From JBAWXE01 sp037144255 (GTDB lineage Bacteria; Bacteroidota; Bacteroidia; Chitinophagales; Chitinophagaceae): a stretch of 33,239 bases of DNA. The notes below the pieces were generated by a model. The model worked only from the letters and a program-made list of their open reading frames with translations. It had not been told where the DNA came from and searched no databases. Both the position numbers and the translations under genes were made by a program. Below, in pieces: positions 1-7,025 of the stretch (position 1 is the stretch's first letter; every line of letters begins with the position of its first letter). Location: NCBI GenBank assembly GCA_037144255.1, contig JBAWXE010000019.1, forward strand, positions 1 through 33,239, given 5' to 3'.

Positions 1-728
1 CTATTATATTGCTTTTGGCAGGTACTTTCAGCAATTTCAGTGATCGACGTATCCCCGGCCCTCCCGACAAGCCCAAACCCATCAATTGGTTCAATCTCTG
101 GTTATTCGCTGTATTGTTTTTGGTAGCAGGTATATTCAGTTCTCTGGCCAATATCCAACATTGGCATTATGCCCGCATCTTTAATCTATTCGAGAATTTT
201 TATCGTTTTGGTAGCATAGTATGGGGCGGGGGACAGGTACTCTTACCTATGATGCTGTTCCAATTCGTTCTGCACCCGGCACAGGTAGGCAATCAACCTC
301 TCCTTACTTCCGATGCTTTACTTACGGGCTACGGTATGGTACAGGCTGTTCCCGGTCCGGTGTTTTCTATATGCTCTTTTGCAGGTGGTATGGTCATGAG
401 TAGCTACGGACCTATGTGGCAATTGCTTGGTTGCATCACAGCTACAATTGCAGTGTTCCTGCCTAGTACTTTATTGTTGTTCTTCTTCTTTCCTATTTAT
501 CAGAATCTCAAATCCCATGTTATCATCTTCCGTGCACTAGAGGGTATCAATGCTGCCATAGTAGGTATCATATGGGCATCGGGCATTGTATTGTTCCAGT
601 CCATACAGCCCGCTGGTTGGAGCAATCTGGTAGTGGTAGCTATTACTTTCTCTCTTTTATATTTCAGTAAGATACCTGCCCCACTCATAGTGATAGGTTG
701 GTTGCTATTGGGTTGGACAATGCACTAA
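1..728 (+). CDS. chrA: Chromate transporter ChrA, C-terminal part (5' end outside window)
   Basis: Integral-membrane CHR-family transporter; characterised members export chromate, and the physiological substrate here is unproven. The reading frame is open to the left edge with no stop, so the gene starts upstream and the TTG at base 9 is not a real start. About 240 residues are visible: the linker and the second CHR domain of the long two-domain form. The domain carries the hallmark IVWGGGQVLLPMM near residues 70-82 and GMVQAVPGPVFSICSFAGG near 108-126, followed by several hydrophobic helices including a very Phe/Leu-rich one. It ends 4 nt before the convergent SCO1-type gene, leaving no room for a terminator. 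No chromate regulator or other metal gene is visible. Family assignment is secure; substrate is inference. Confidence 0.9.
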   Translation, partial: IILLLAGTFSNFSDRRIPGPPDKPKPINWFNLWLFAVLFLVAGIFSSLANIQHWHYARIFNLFENFYRFGSIVWGGGQVLLPMMLFQFVLHPAQVGNQPLLTSDALLTGYGMVQAVPGPVFSICSFAGGMVMSSYGPMWQLLGCITATIAVFLPSTLLLFFFFPIYQNLKSHVIIFRALEGINAAIVGIIWASGIVLFQSIQPAGWSNLVVVAITFSLLYFSKIPAPLIVIGWLLLGWTMH

Positions 729-732
729 TGGC

Positions 733-1365
733 TTACTGATCTTTTTCTACCAGTAGCGATTTGATATCACTGATAAGTGTATTCACTTCAGCAGTATTAG
801 TGCCATCATAAGCACCACGTATTCTGCCCCCTCTGTCTACCAGTACAAATCTGTTAGTATGTATAAAGTCACTCTTGATGTCTACAGTGGCTGTATCATC
901 GGTAGCTGTTACCAGATAACTGTAACGTGCCATATCATACAGTTGTTTTTTATCTCCTGTCAGGAACATCCATTGCTGTGGGTCTGCATCAAATTTCAAA
1001 CTATAGGCTTTCATAGTAGCCACACTATCCTTGGTAGGGTCTACCGTATGTGATAGTATCAGCACATCTTTATTGCCTCTGTAGGCTTCATATACACTGC
1101 GCATATGTTCGTTCATCTTAGGGCAAATTCCCTTGCAGGTAGTAAAGAAATATTCCACCACACACAGTTTGCCTTTTACATCATTACGGGTAATGGTCTT
1201 GCCCTCTTGATTGGTAAACGAGAATTCTGCTACCTTATGTCCCGGGTTCCCTAGTGTTGGTAATGTCTTAGGTTGGTCGCGGGTGGTCTTGTAGTAATAG
1301 GTCATGAACACCGCTGCCAATGCTATAAAAAATACTACTAGAAAAAGTCCTGTTTTGTTTTTCAT
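733..1365 (-). CDS. SCO1/SenC/PrrC family copper-binding thioredoxin-fold protein
   Basis: SCO proteins deliver copper to the CuA site of cytochrome c oxidase or act as thiol-disulfide reductases on the outer face of the inner membrane. This 210-aa protein has an N-terminal membrane anchor (about residues 6-24, no lipobox cysteine) and a thioredoxin fold. The copper ligands are visible: C77 and C81 in FFTTCKGIC, and H169 in DFIHTNRF, all standard for the family. It lies 9 nt downstream of leuS on the same strand and is probably cotranscribed with it; no oxidase genes are in the window, so its partner is not shown. The ATG start is directly supported by the signal-anchor. Family call is confident; the choice between copper chaperone and redox role is open. 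Confidence 0.92.
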   Translation of the reverse strand: MKNKTGLFLVVFFIALAAVFMTYYYKTTRDQPKTLPTLGNPGHKVAEFSFTNQEGKTITRNDVKGKLCVVEYFFTTCKGICPKMNEHMRSVYEAYRGNKDVLILSHTVDPTKDSVATMKAYSLKFDADPQQWMFLTGDKKQLYDMARYSYLVTATDDTATVDIKSDFIHTNRFVLVDRGGRIRGAYDGTNTAEVNTLISDIKSLLVEKDQ

Positions 1366-1374
1366 GATTGTTAT

Positions 1375-4269
1375 TTATACTACTACGTTGATCATTTTAC
1401 CTTTTACAAATATCACTTTTTTAGGCGCTTTGCCTTCCATGTATTTCTGTATGGTAGCATCTGCCAGTATCACCTTTTCTATATCTGCCTGTTCCATATC
1501 CAGCGGGAATTCCATTTCTGCTCTTGTCTTACCATTCACTGCCACCGGATATACTTTGCTATTGTCTGTTACATACTGTTGTTCCCATGTAGGGAATGCG
1601 GCATTCAGCACACTGTCCTTATGTCCCAGACTATGCCACAGTTCCTCAGCGGTATGTGGTGCAAAAGCAGCTATACATACAGCCAGTGGTTCCAGCACTG
1701 CGAGTTTATGACAGTTCAGCGACGACAATTCATTCACACATATCATAAACGAGCTTACTGCTGTATTGAATGCAAAACGTTCTATATCTTCTTCAGTTTT
1801 CTTAATCGTCTTATGCAGTATACGCAGTTCAGCATCGGTAGCAGCTTCATCACTTACTATCCAGCCTTTCTGCTCATCATTATATAAGCGCCACATTTTC
1901 TTGATGAATCGATGCACTCCTTCTATACCCTTAGTATCCCAAGGCTTGCTCACATCTATAGGTCCTAGGAACATCTCATACATCCTGAAAGTATCAGCCC
2001 CATACTGCGCTACAATATCATCCGGGTTAATAACGTTGCGTTTAGATTTTGACATTTTTTCTACCTCTGAACTACAACGGATTGTGTTATCATTTGATAG
2101 GAAAACTGGCACTTTATTTATGTCTAATTGCTTACTAAATTCATTTATGTCAAGCAGGTCATTTTTATCGACAATGTTAATGTCAACTCTATATGGGTTT
2201 AATATAATTTCTATTTCTTTTGAGCCTTCCATTGGTCCTACTATTAATGTAGGATTCCTTTGCTGAATCATTTTCAGAATGTCAGCACCAAATAATGATT
2301 TACCAAACTCTTTGCATAAGTCATAACTGATATAAATGGCAGGTACATGATTCACTTCAGCCCCTTTTAACCCAACAGTCCATAATATTTTTGATACCCC
2401 CTGTATCATCCCTTGATTCACCAGTTTCTTAAACGGTTCATCAAATCCTATATACCCTAGGTCGTAGAGTGCCTTTGTCCACATACGGCTATAGAGCAAG
2501 TGCCCCACAGCATGCTCTGTACCACCTATATATATATCCACTTGTTTCCAGTAGTCGGTAGCTGCTCTGCTCGCAAACTCATGTTCATTATGCGGGTCCA
2601 TGTACCGTAGAAAGTACCAACTGCTACCTGCATATCCCGGCATCGTATTCGTCTCTCTGTGTTCTGCCATCCATTCAGGTATATTGGCCAGCGGTCCCTG
2701 TCCTTCAGGTCCCGGCTTATAGCTTTCCACATGGGGCAGTATCACAGGTAGTTCTTTCGCATCTATGGCATACGGTGTTTCGCCTTCATACTTTATCGGG
2801 AATGGTTCACCCCAATATCGCTGTCTGCTGAAACCTGCATCTCTCAGTTTGTAATTCACTTTACGTTTACCTATCTGCAGGTCTTCCAGCATATCTATCA
2901 CTTTCTCCGCAGCCTGTGGTATCTCCATCATACTTATGAAACTACTCTTTTGTATACGTCCTGCTTTTTCTGTGTAGGCTTTCTCGCCATCATACAGCTC
3001 GCCAAAGATGTTACTGATAGGTATATGGAAATGCTTGGCAAATGCATGGTCTCTGTCATCGCCACATGGCACTGCCATGATGGCTCCTGTACCATAGCCA
3101 CTCAGCACATACTCAGATATCCACACAGGCATTTGCTTCCCGGTGAAAGGATGCAACACATACGCTCCGGTAAAAGCACCACTTACTTGCTTCACTTCGG
3201 TCATACGCTCTCTTTCCGATCTGCTCTTTACATACGTCACATAGTCCTCTACTACTGTGCGTTGCTCTGCTGTAGTAATACTGCTTACCAGTTCATGCTC
3301 AGGTGCCAGCACCATAAAGTCCGCACCGAAAATAGTATCGGCTCTGGTAGTAAATATTTTAATGAATCTCTTTGTTCCGTTTACTGCTGCTTCATCCAGG
3401 TAAAAATCCACCTCTGCACCATAGCTCTTGCCTATCCAGTTACGCTGCATTTCTTTCATTGCATCGCTCCATTCCAGTGTCTCCAGGCTCTTCAGCAGTC
3501 GCTCCGCATATTCTGTTATTCGCAGGAACCATTGTCTCATTTGCTTTTTCTCCACAGGGTGCCCGCCACGTTCCGATACGCCATTCACTACTTCATCATT
3601 CGCCAGTACTGTGCCCAGTGCCTCACACCACCATACCACAGCATAGTCTAGAAAAGCCAGTCTGTATTGCATCAGTACTCTGCGTTGCTCTTGTACACTA
3701 TATCCTTTCCATGCACTTGCGTCAAAACTGATCATTTCATCCCCCGGGCATACATGGTTCACATTCCCCTCTTGTTCAAAAATGCTCACCAGCTCTGCTA
3801 TTCTTCTGGCCTTTTGTTGGCTTCTGTCCATCCAGCTGTCAAACAGTTGCAGGAATATCCACTGTGTCCATTTATAATATTTAGGGTCACTTGTGCGTAC
3901 TTCACGTTTCCAGTCATAACAAAATCCAATTTTGTCCAGTTGTTCTCTGTAGCGAGCAATATTTGTTTTAGTTGTTATTGCTGGGTGCTGTCCTGTTTCC
4001 AGTGCATATTGTTCTGCAGGCAACCCGAAAGCATCAAAGCCCATAGGGTGCAGTACATTATATCCTTTCAGTCTTTTATATCGTGCAAAGATGTCCGATG
4101 CTATATAGCCCAGCGGGTGACCCACATGCAGGCCCGCTCCACTTGGGTAAGGGAACATATCTAGTATATAGAACTTGGGCTTACTGCTCTTCTCAGGTAC
4201 TTCATACACATTGTCTTTCTGCCATTTAGCTCTTGCATCTTTCTCTATGCTATCAAAATCGTACTCCAT
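1375..4269 (-). CDS. leuS: Leucyl-tRNA synthetase, long Bacteroidota form
   Basis: Class Ia aminoacyl-tRNA synthetase charging tRNA-Leu. 964 aa, longer than the E. coli enzyme (about 860 aa). Visible in order: the HIGH-type signature HVGH (residues 48-51) in PYPSGAGLHVGH; a Bacteroidota-type insertion around residues 145-220 before the ANDEVVNG segment; the CP1 editing domain with TTRADTIFG and GTGAIMAVPCGDDRDHAFA; GMIQG (620-624); and KMSKS (738-742). Between the last two sits a leucine-specific insertion of about 113 residues whose DNA (about 2050-2400) is far more AT-rich than the rest of the gene. The anticodon-binding and C-terminal domains appear intact. The start MEYDFDSIEK is an ATG preceded at 30 nt by TACTTTTG. 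SCO1 follows 9 nt downstream. All catalytic motifs are intact, so it should be functional. Confidence 0.97.
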   Translation of the reverse strand: MEYDFDSIEKDARAKWQKDNVYEVPEKSSKPKFYILDMFPYPSGAGLHVGHPLGYIASDIFARYKRLKGYNVLHPMGFDAFGLPAEQYALETGQHPAITTKTNIARYREQLDKIGFCYDWKREVRTSDPKYYKWTQWIFLQLFDSWMDRSQQKARRIAELVSIFEQEGNVNHVCPGDEMISFDASAWKGYSVQEQRRVLMQYRLAFLDYAVVWWCEALGTVLANDEVVNGVSERGGHPVEKKQMRQWFLRITEYAERLLKSLETLEWSDAMKEMQRNWIGKSYGAEVDFYLDEAAVNGTKRFIKIFTTRADTIFGADFMVLAPEHELVSSITTAEQRTVVEDYVTYVKSRSERERMTEVKQVSGAFTGAYVLHPFTGKQMPVWISEYVLSGYGTGAIMAVPCGDDRDHAFAKHFHIPISNIFGELYDGEKAYTEKAGRIQKSSFISMMEIPQAAEKVIDMLEDLQIGKRKVNYKLRDAGFSRQRYWGEPFPIKYEGETPYAIDAKELPVILPHVESYKPGPEGQGPLANIPEWMAEHRETNTMPGYAGSSWYFLRYMDPHNEHEFASRAATDYWKQVDIYIGGTEHAVGHLLYSRMWTKALYDLGYIGFDEPFKKLVNQGMIQGVSKILWTVGLKGAEVNHVPAIYISYDLCKEFGKSLFGADILKMIQQRNPTLIVGPMEGSKEIEIILNPYRVDINIVDKNDLLDINEFSKQLDINKVPVFLSNDNTIRCSSEVEKMSKSKRNVINPDDIVAQYGADTFRMYEMFLGPIDVSKPWDTKGIEGVHRFIKKMWRLYNDEQKGWIVSDEAATDAELRILHKTIKKTEEDIERFAFNTAVSSFMICVNELSSLNCHKLAVLEPLAVCIAAFAPHTAEELWHSLGHKDSVLNAAFPTWEQQYVTDNSKVYPVAVNGKTRAEMEFPLDMEQADIEKVILADATIQKYMEGKAPKKVIFVKGKMINVVV

Positions 4270-4299
4270 AAATATCGAAAAATAGTTATTTTAGGTTCG

Positions 4300-4307
4300 C
4301 AAAAGTA
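4300..4307 (-). promoter_or_regulatory. Bacteroidota -7 promoter element upstream of leuS
   Basis: Read on the minus strand this is TACTTTTG, an exact match to the TAnnTTTG -7 element used by the Bacteroidota primary sigma factor. It ends 30 nt before the leuS ATG. No well-spaced -33 TTG is obvious. Confidence 0.45.
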
Positions 4308-4410
4308 CGAAACCCCTCGGCAATCAGCCCTCGGATTTTATAATTGCAACAGAAATGTGTATAAAATCGATATGAACAGCCTTCAAATATCACCATAGCC
4401 TCATCAATGC

Positions 4411-4447
4411 CGTCATCTCGATCCCGAACTTGATTCGGGAAGATATC
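4411..4447. repeat. REP-like palindromic element
   Basis: The core is a perfect 7-bp inverted repeat, TCCCGAA (4422-4428) and TTCGGGA (4434-4440), around a 5-nt CTTGA loop, preceded by CGTCATCTCGA. It resembles short dispersed intergenic palindromes of the CGTCAT..CCCGAA..TTCGGG type seen in many bacterial genomes. It lies in the leuS/orphan intergenic region. Only one copy is in the window, so dispersal is inferred. There is no T-tract, so it is unlikely to be an intrinsic terminator. Confidence 0.45.
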
Positions 4448-4503
4448 TTCTGAGCCCATGCAATCCGTTGATAAATACATAATTTAGCTCTAAGCTTTCT
4501 CCT

Positions 4504-4956
4504 ATGACCATAGACAGCAAACAATTACAAGCATTATATGCATTGTTACAAAGCCATTCAGATATGCCCTTTGTTCAGGAATGTATAGACAATATTGAAA
4601 ATGAGGAGATTGTATTTAATGAAGGTTATTTAAGAAGTAAAGAAGATACTATCAATAATTTTCAAAATCACTTTGATATACAAGTACAAGTAACAAGCGC
4701 TAGAGTGGAAGGTTACAATACCTTGTTGCCTGCAATTAAAGAATATTTAGGTAGTACAAATAGGGAATTAAAAATTTGTACTAAGGCGTGTAATTACATT
4801 ATTATTTGTGATGGTATGATTACAAATCTATTAGGAATTCTCAAGTCACCTCATTCCAATATTGATATCGCTAAAAAGGTATATTTTCAATATATTTCTA
4901 ATGGAGTGGCAAGTCAGTATCTGAAATTCTATAAAGGGAAATTGCAAGAGTGGTAA
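4504..4956 (+). CDS. Hypothetical protein, orphan, AT-rich
   Basis: 150-aa soluble protein that I do not recognise. It has no signal peptide, membrane segment or familiar motif. The N-terminal third is acidic and helical-looking (LQALYALLQSHSDMPFVQEC), then comes a region around residues 58-100 (AIKEYLGSTNRELKICTKAC) and a C-terminal half rich in Ile/Tyr/Asn. Codon use is clearly more AT-rich than in leuS or the following oxidoreductase. It stands alone between the leuS promoter region with its REP-like hairpin and a 373-bp gap with tandem repeats, without an obvious ribosome binding site or consensus promoter. It is probably a real gene because the frame is uninterrupted and the amino-acid composition is protein-like. 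It may be recently acquired or lineage-specific; function unknown. Confidence 0.6.
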   Translation: MTIDSKQLQALYALLQSHSDMPFVQECIDNIENEEIVFNEGYLRSKEDTINNFQNHFDIQVQVTSARVEGYNTLLPAIKEYLGSTNRELKICTKACNYIIICDGMITNLLGILKSPHSNIDIAKKVYFQYISNGVASQYLKFYKGKLQEW

Positions 4957-5329
4957 CTTAATAAAGTGGATATCTTTTTTTGGAAACCCCTATCTCCATT
5001 TCGTATTTTTGTCTCATCAGGGCTTCCTATTTCAACGATTCCCTGAGTTTTCATAGAAAGTTCTTTAAAAAAATGCTTCATTTTGATTTAACTGATTGAT
5101 TATCAATTGTTTGAATTGTGCATACCCCCTAAAAAGCACAACAAAAGCACAATAAAAGCACAACGAAAGCACAAATGAAGCACCCCTACTTTATACTATC
5201 TCCTATTTCTATATGATGGTACTTTTTCTATCTCCTGAGTAGTGGATATTACTTTCAAACTACCTGATATCAGCCAATAAACTGCCCAAAATCAGCTACG
5301 CTTCTCAGCCTTATTATTACTTTTAGTCT
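4957..5329. other. Gene-free stretch with 11-bp repeats and a possible short ORF
   Basis: 373 bp between the orphan gene and the FAD oxidoreductase, AT-rich. It contains the 11-bp tandem repeats at 5132-5186, a perfect 6-bp inverted repeat with a 1-nt centre at 5095-5107 (ATTGAT-T-ATCAAT), and most of a minus-strand ORF of 50 codons (5081 down to 4929) starting MKHFFKELSMKTQGIVEIG. Its 3' end overlaps the tail of the orphan gene by 28 nt. I see no tRNA, transposase remnant or clear promoter. TACTTTTA a few bases before the oxidoreductase start is one base off the -7 consensus. Confidence 0.5.
5132..5186. repeat. 11-bp tandem repeat array, about five units
   Basis: Five consecutive 11-bp units with consensus AAAAGCACAAC: AAAAGCACAAC, AAAAGCACAAT, AAAAGCACAAC, GAAAGCACAAA, then a decayed TGAAGCACCCC. 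The AAGCAC core is invariant in all five. A period of 11 bp puts the cores on nearly the same face of the DNA helix. There are no spacers, so it is not a CRISPR array; a protein-binding array or a slippage-generated microsatellite are both possible. Confidence 0.8.
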
Positions 5330-6460
5330 ATGTTCAGTTACTGGGAAGAGCAAAGTTTTTCGTACTACGATCATATAGTGATCGGGGCAGGCGTAGTAGG
5401 CCTCAGCACAGCCATTGAGATAAAAGAAAAATACCCTGCAGCATCGGTGCTGGTGCTGGAGCGCGGTCTGCTGCCCACGGGTGCCAGTACCCGCAATGCC
5501 GGCTTTGCCTGCATGGGTAGTCTCACAGAACTCCTCGACGATCTCAATACTATGTCTGAGGACGAGGTAGTACGTCTATTCCAAATGCGCAAAGCCGGTC
5601 TGGAACGTCTGCGCTCCCGCCTCGGCGATCATAACATTGGTTATGCTGCCAATGGTAGTTACGAGCTTATCAGCGAGCCGGAACTCCCTGCACTGGAACA
5701 TATGGATAGGCTCAATAAATTATTACAGCCCATCACCGCTAAGCCTGCTTACCGCATGGCTAGTGATAAGACAACCCCATTTGGTTTTGCTCCCACATTC
5801 ACTAAGGCACTCATAGAGAATACCTGCGAGGGCGAACTGAATAGCGGCAAGATGATGCGCGCCCTTACCAACTTCGCTATACTCAAAGGCATCGAGATAA
5901 AGACAGGTTCTGTAGTTTCTCGTTTCGATGAGGAAGAAAAACAAATGGTTATACATGTAAGAAATCCTTTCCGTCACGAGGACTGGATACTGCGTAGCGG
6001 TACCCTTACTGTTTGTACCAATGCATATGTTAAACAATTATTACCCGATGAGAATATAATACCCGGTCGTGGGCAGGTATTGGTTACCACTCCTATCCCG
6101 GGTCTAAAATTCAAAGGGGTATATCATTTCGATAAAGGCTATTATTATTTCCGCGAGATAGATGGTCGTGTACTCCTAGGCGGTGGCCGCAATCTCGATT
6201 TCAAAGGGGAGGCTACTACCGATCTTGGTGTTACACCTCTTATACAGAACGATCTGGAACAAAAACTCCGCGAGGTCATTATCCCCGGTGTAGACTTCAA
6301 GATAGAGAAACGCTGGGCAGGCACTATGGCCTTCGGCGATACTAAGTTCCCTATTGTCAAAGCCTTCACACAACGCCTTTACGGTGTATTCCGTATGGGT
6401 GGTATGGGTGTAGCTCTGGGTTCAGAGGTAGCACGTCAGTTGGTAGCTAAGATGGATTAG
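5330..6460 (+). CDS. FAD-dependent oxidoreductase, DAO (glycine/D-amino-acid oxidase) family
   Basis: 376-aa soluble flavoprotein of the DAO fold (glycine oxidase, DadA and sarcosine oxidase relatives). The N-terminal Rossmann FAD site is clear: HIVIGAGVVGLSTAIEI with GxGxxG at residues 19-24, the acidic strand end LVLER at 41-45, then GASTRNAGFAC (51-61), typical of family members that contact the flavin. The C-terminal FAD motif is RMGGMGVALGSEVARQL near the end. The substrate cannot be read from sequence; an amine or amino acid is likely. The gene ends 1 nt before convergent maf. The first half of the gene is markedly GC-rich (about 56% by hand count over 5461-5700) against about 37% in a later line, an unusual internal gradient. 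Confidence 0.85.
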   Translation: MFSYWEEQSFSYYDHIVIGAGVVGLSTAIEIKEKYPAASVLVLERGLLPTGASTRNAGFACMGSLTELLDDLNTMSEDEVVRLFQMRKAGLERLRSRLGDHNIGYAANGSYELISEPELPALEHMDRLNKLLQPITAKPAYRMASDKTTPFGFAPTFTKALIENTCEGELNSGKMMRALTNFAILKGIEIKTGSVVSRFDEEEKQMVIHVRNPFRHEDWILRSGTLTVCTNAYVKQLLPDENIIPGRGQVLVTTPIPGLKFKGVYHFDKGYYYFREIDGRVLLGGGRNLDFKGEATTDLGVTPLIQNDLEQKLREVIIPGVDFKIEKRWAGTMAFGDTKFPIVKAFTQRLYGVFRMGGMGVALGSEVARQLVAKMD

Positions 6461-6461
6461 T

Positions 6462-7025
6462 TTATTGGAATTGCGCATTCAGCACTTTTACTACTTCGCT
6501 TATGGGTAGCCCCATTACATTGTAGTAATCACCGTTTATTTTTTCTATACCTACCATACCTATCCATTCCTGTATCGCATACGATCCTGCTTTATCAAAT
6601 GGTTGGTACTTGTCTACATAATAGTTGATCTGCTCTGTAGTCAGTGGTCTGAAGTACACTTCTGTAGTTACAGAAAAACTTACCTGCTTAGTAGCATCTT
6701 GTATACATACACCTGTTACCACATAGTGCACTCTGCCCGATAGTTGTTGCAGCATAGCCTTGGCATGTGCAGCATCAGTAGGTTTACCCAGTATATGGTG
6801 GTCTAGTAGTACTACGGTATCGGCAGCTATTACTATGGTATCGGTAGCCATATGTTGTATGGCAGTAGCTTTCTTCTTCGCCAGATGTTCAGGTACTTCT
6901 TCACCCGGCATGCCCGGCGGGTTGGTCTCATCCACATCTGCTACGATGATAGTGAAATCATAACCTGCTTCTTGCAGCAGTTGTTTTCTCCTCGGCGACT
7001 GTGATGCCAGTACTATATTACGCAT
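6462..7025 (-). CDS. maf: Maf-family nucleoside triphosphate pyrophosphatase
   Basis: Maf/YhdE/YceF-type house-cleaning enzyme that hydrolyses non-canonical or excess nucleotides (dTTP/UTP or m7GTP types) to the monophosphate and PPi; once described as a septum-formation inhibitor. 187 aa, standard length. Signature SQSPRRKQLL at residues 8-17, the catalytic-site aspartate in VIAADTVV (D69), KPTDAAHAKAML at 81-92, LSGRVHYVVTGV at 95-106, and the later YAIQEW/GDYYNVMGLP segment. The YAIQ/NVMGLP features fit the dTTP/UTP subgroup by inference. Its start overlaps the stop of the upstream UbiA gene by 8 nt, indicating translational coupling in one minus-strand operon. Confidence 0.93.
   Translation of the reverse strand: MRNIVLASQSPRRKQLLQEAGYDFTIIVADVDETNPPGMPGEEVPEHLAKKKATAIQHMATDTIVIAADTVVLLDHHILGKPTDAAHAKAMLQQLSGRVHYVVTGVCIQDATKQVSFSVTTEVYFRPLTTEQINYYVDKYQPFDKAGSYAIQEWIGMVGIEKINGDYYNVMGLPISEVVKVLNAQFQ

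Noticed and set aside
2950..4164. Long plus-strand open frames opposite leuS (up to 233 codons)
   Set aside because: They are antisense to a complete leuS with all motifs; the predicted peptides are rich in Cys/His/Ser without any family pattern.
4286..4480. 64-codon minus-strand ORF in the leuS upstream region
   Set aside because: It spans the REP-like palindrome and the leuS -7 element, has no recognisable protein character, and would sit between the leuS promoter and its own upstream region.
5132..5186. CRISPR array
   Set aside because: The units are contiguous 11-mers with no spacers, and no cas gene is present.
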